Positions 6,607 through 6,627 of a DNA stretch of 6,627 nucleotides are shown here, in pieces. Location of the stretch: positions 1-6,627 of the forward strand of contig JAUMYR010000141.1 in the NCBI GenBank assembly GCA_030528545.1, given 5' to 3'. The notes under the pieces are model-generated. The model worked only from the letters and a program-made list of their open reading frames with translations, was not told the origin of the DNA and searched no databases. Origin of the DNA: Propionibacteriaceae bacterium. Lineage in GTDB: Bacteria; Actinomycetota; Actinomycetes; Propionibacteriales; Propionibacteriaceae. How positions within the stretch are numbered: position 1 is the first letter of the stretch; the number at the start of each line of letters is the position of its first letter. Position numbers and translations under genes: made by a program.

Positions 6607-6627
6607 TTCTTGAGGTAGTCCTTGGCT
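6603..6627 (-). CDS. Possible 3' end of an upstream operon gene (last seven codons)
   Basis: Upstream of the adaptor start, one minus-strand frame reads AKDYLKK and then TGA, with that TGA overlapping the adaptor ATG as ATGA. The same 4-base overlap joins the ATPase and permease genes of this operon. A further gene ending here is therefore likely, but only seven residues are visible and nothing can be said about its product. Confidence 0.4.

Noticed and set aside
5788..6618. Long plus-strand open frame opposite the adaptor gene
   Set aside because: It is the antisense shadow of a GC-rich gene: low-complexity Gly/Ala/Glu composition, no recognisable domain and no ribosome binding site. The opposite strand encodes a clear adaptor.

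Overview
The window looks like a high-GC actinobacterial chromosome (Streptomyces- or Streptosporangiales-like; genus not resolved). The protein-coding genes are mostly strongly GC-biased at third codon positions, two of them start with TTG, and the protein families are typical of actinomycetes.

Left part (1-1929, plus strand): the C-terminal half of a formylglycine-type sulfatase runs in from outside the window. Three bases after its stop comes a complete anaerobic sulfatase-maturating enzyme (anSME), a radical SAM/SPASM protein. Together they form a substrate-plus-activator pair: the radical enzyme would convert a Cys or Ser in the sulfatase, upstream of this window, to formylglycine.

Middle (1925-3195): a short AT-rich island carries six TATAAC-type hexamers, three in each orientation. 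They are spaced 10, 10, 21, 10 and 10 bp, so all lie on one face of the helix. The array overlaps the anSME stop codon and sits just upstream of an AAA-type ATPase gene (ATG at 2026) with a C-terminal winged-helix-like domain. Codon use in that gene is clearly less GC-biased than in its neighbours. The array plus ATPase is the most unusual part of the window and may be a separately acquired, self-regulated module of unknown function.

Right part (3238-6627, minus strand, convergent with the ATPase gene): a MacA/MacB-like tripartite ABC export or cell-envelope system. In order of transcription it has a membrane-anchored adaptor (peptidoglycan-binding-like domain, long coiled coil, HlyD-like core), an ABC ATPase with complete motifs, and an FtsX/MacB-type permease. 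The genes overlap by 17 and 4 bases. A further gene probably ends at the right edge and overlaps the adaptor start by 4 bases. The transported substrate cannot be read from the sequence.
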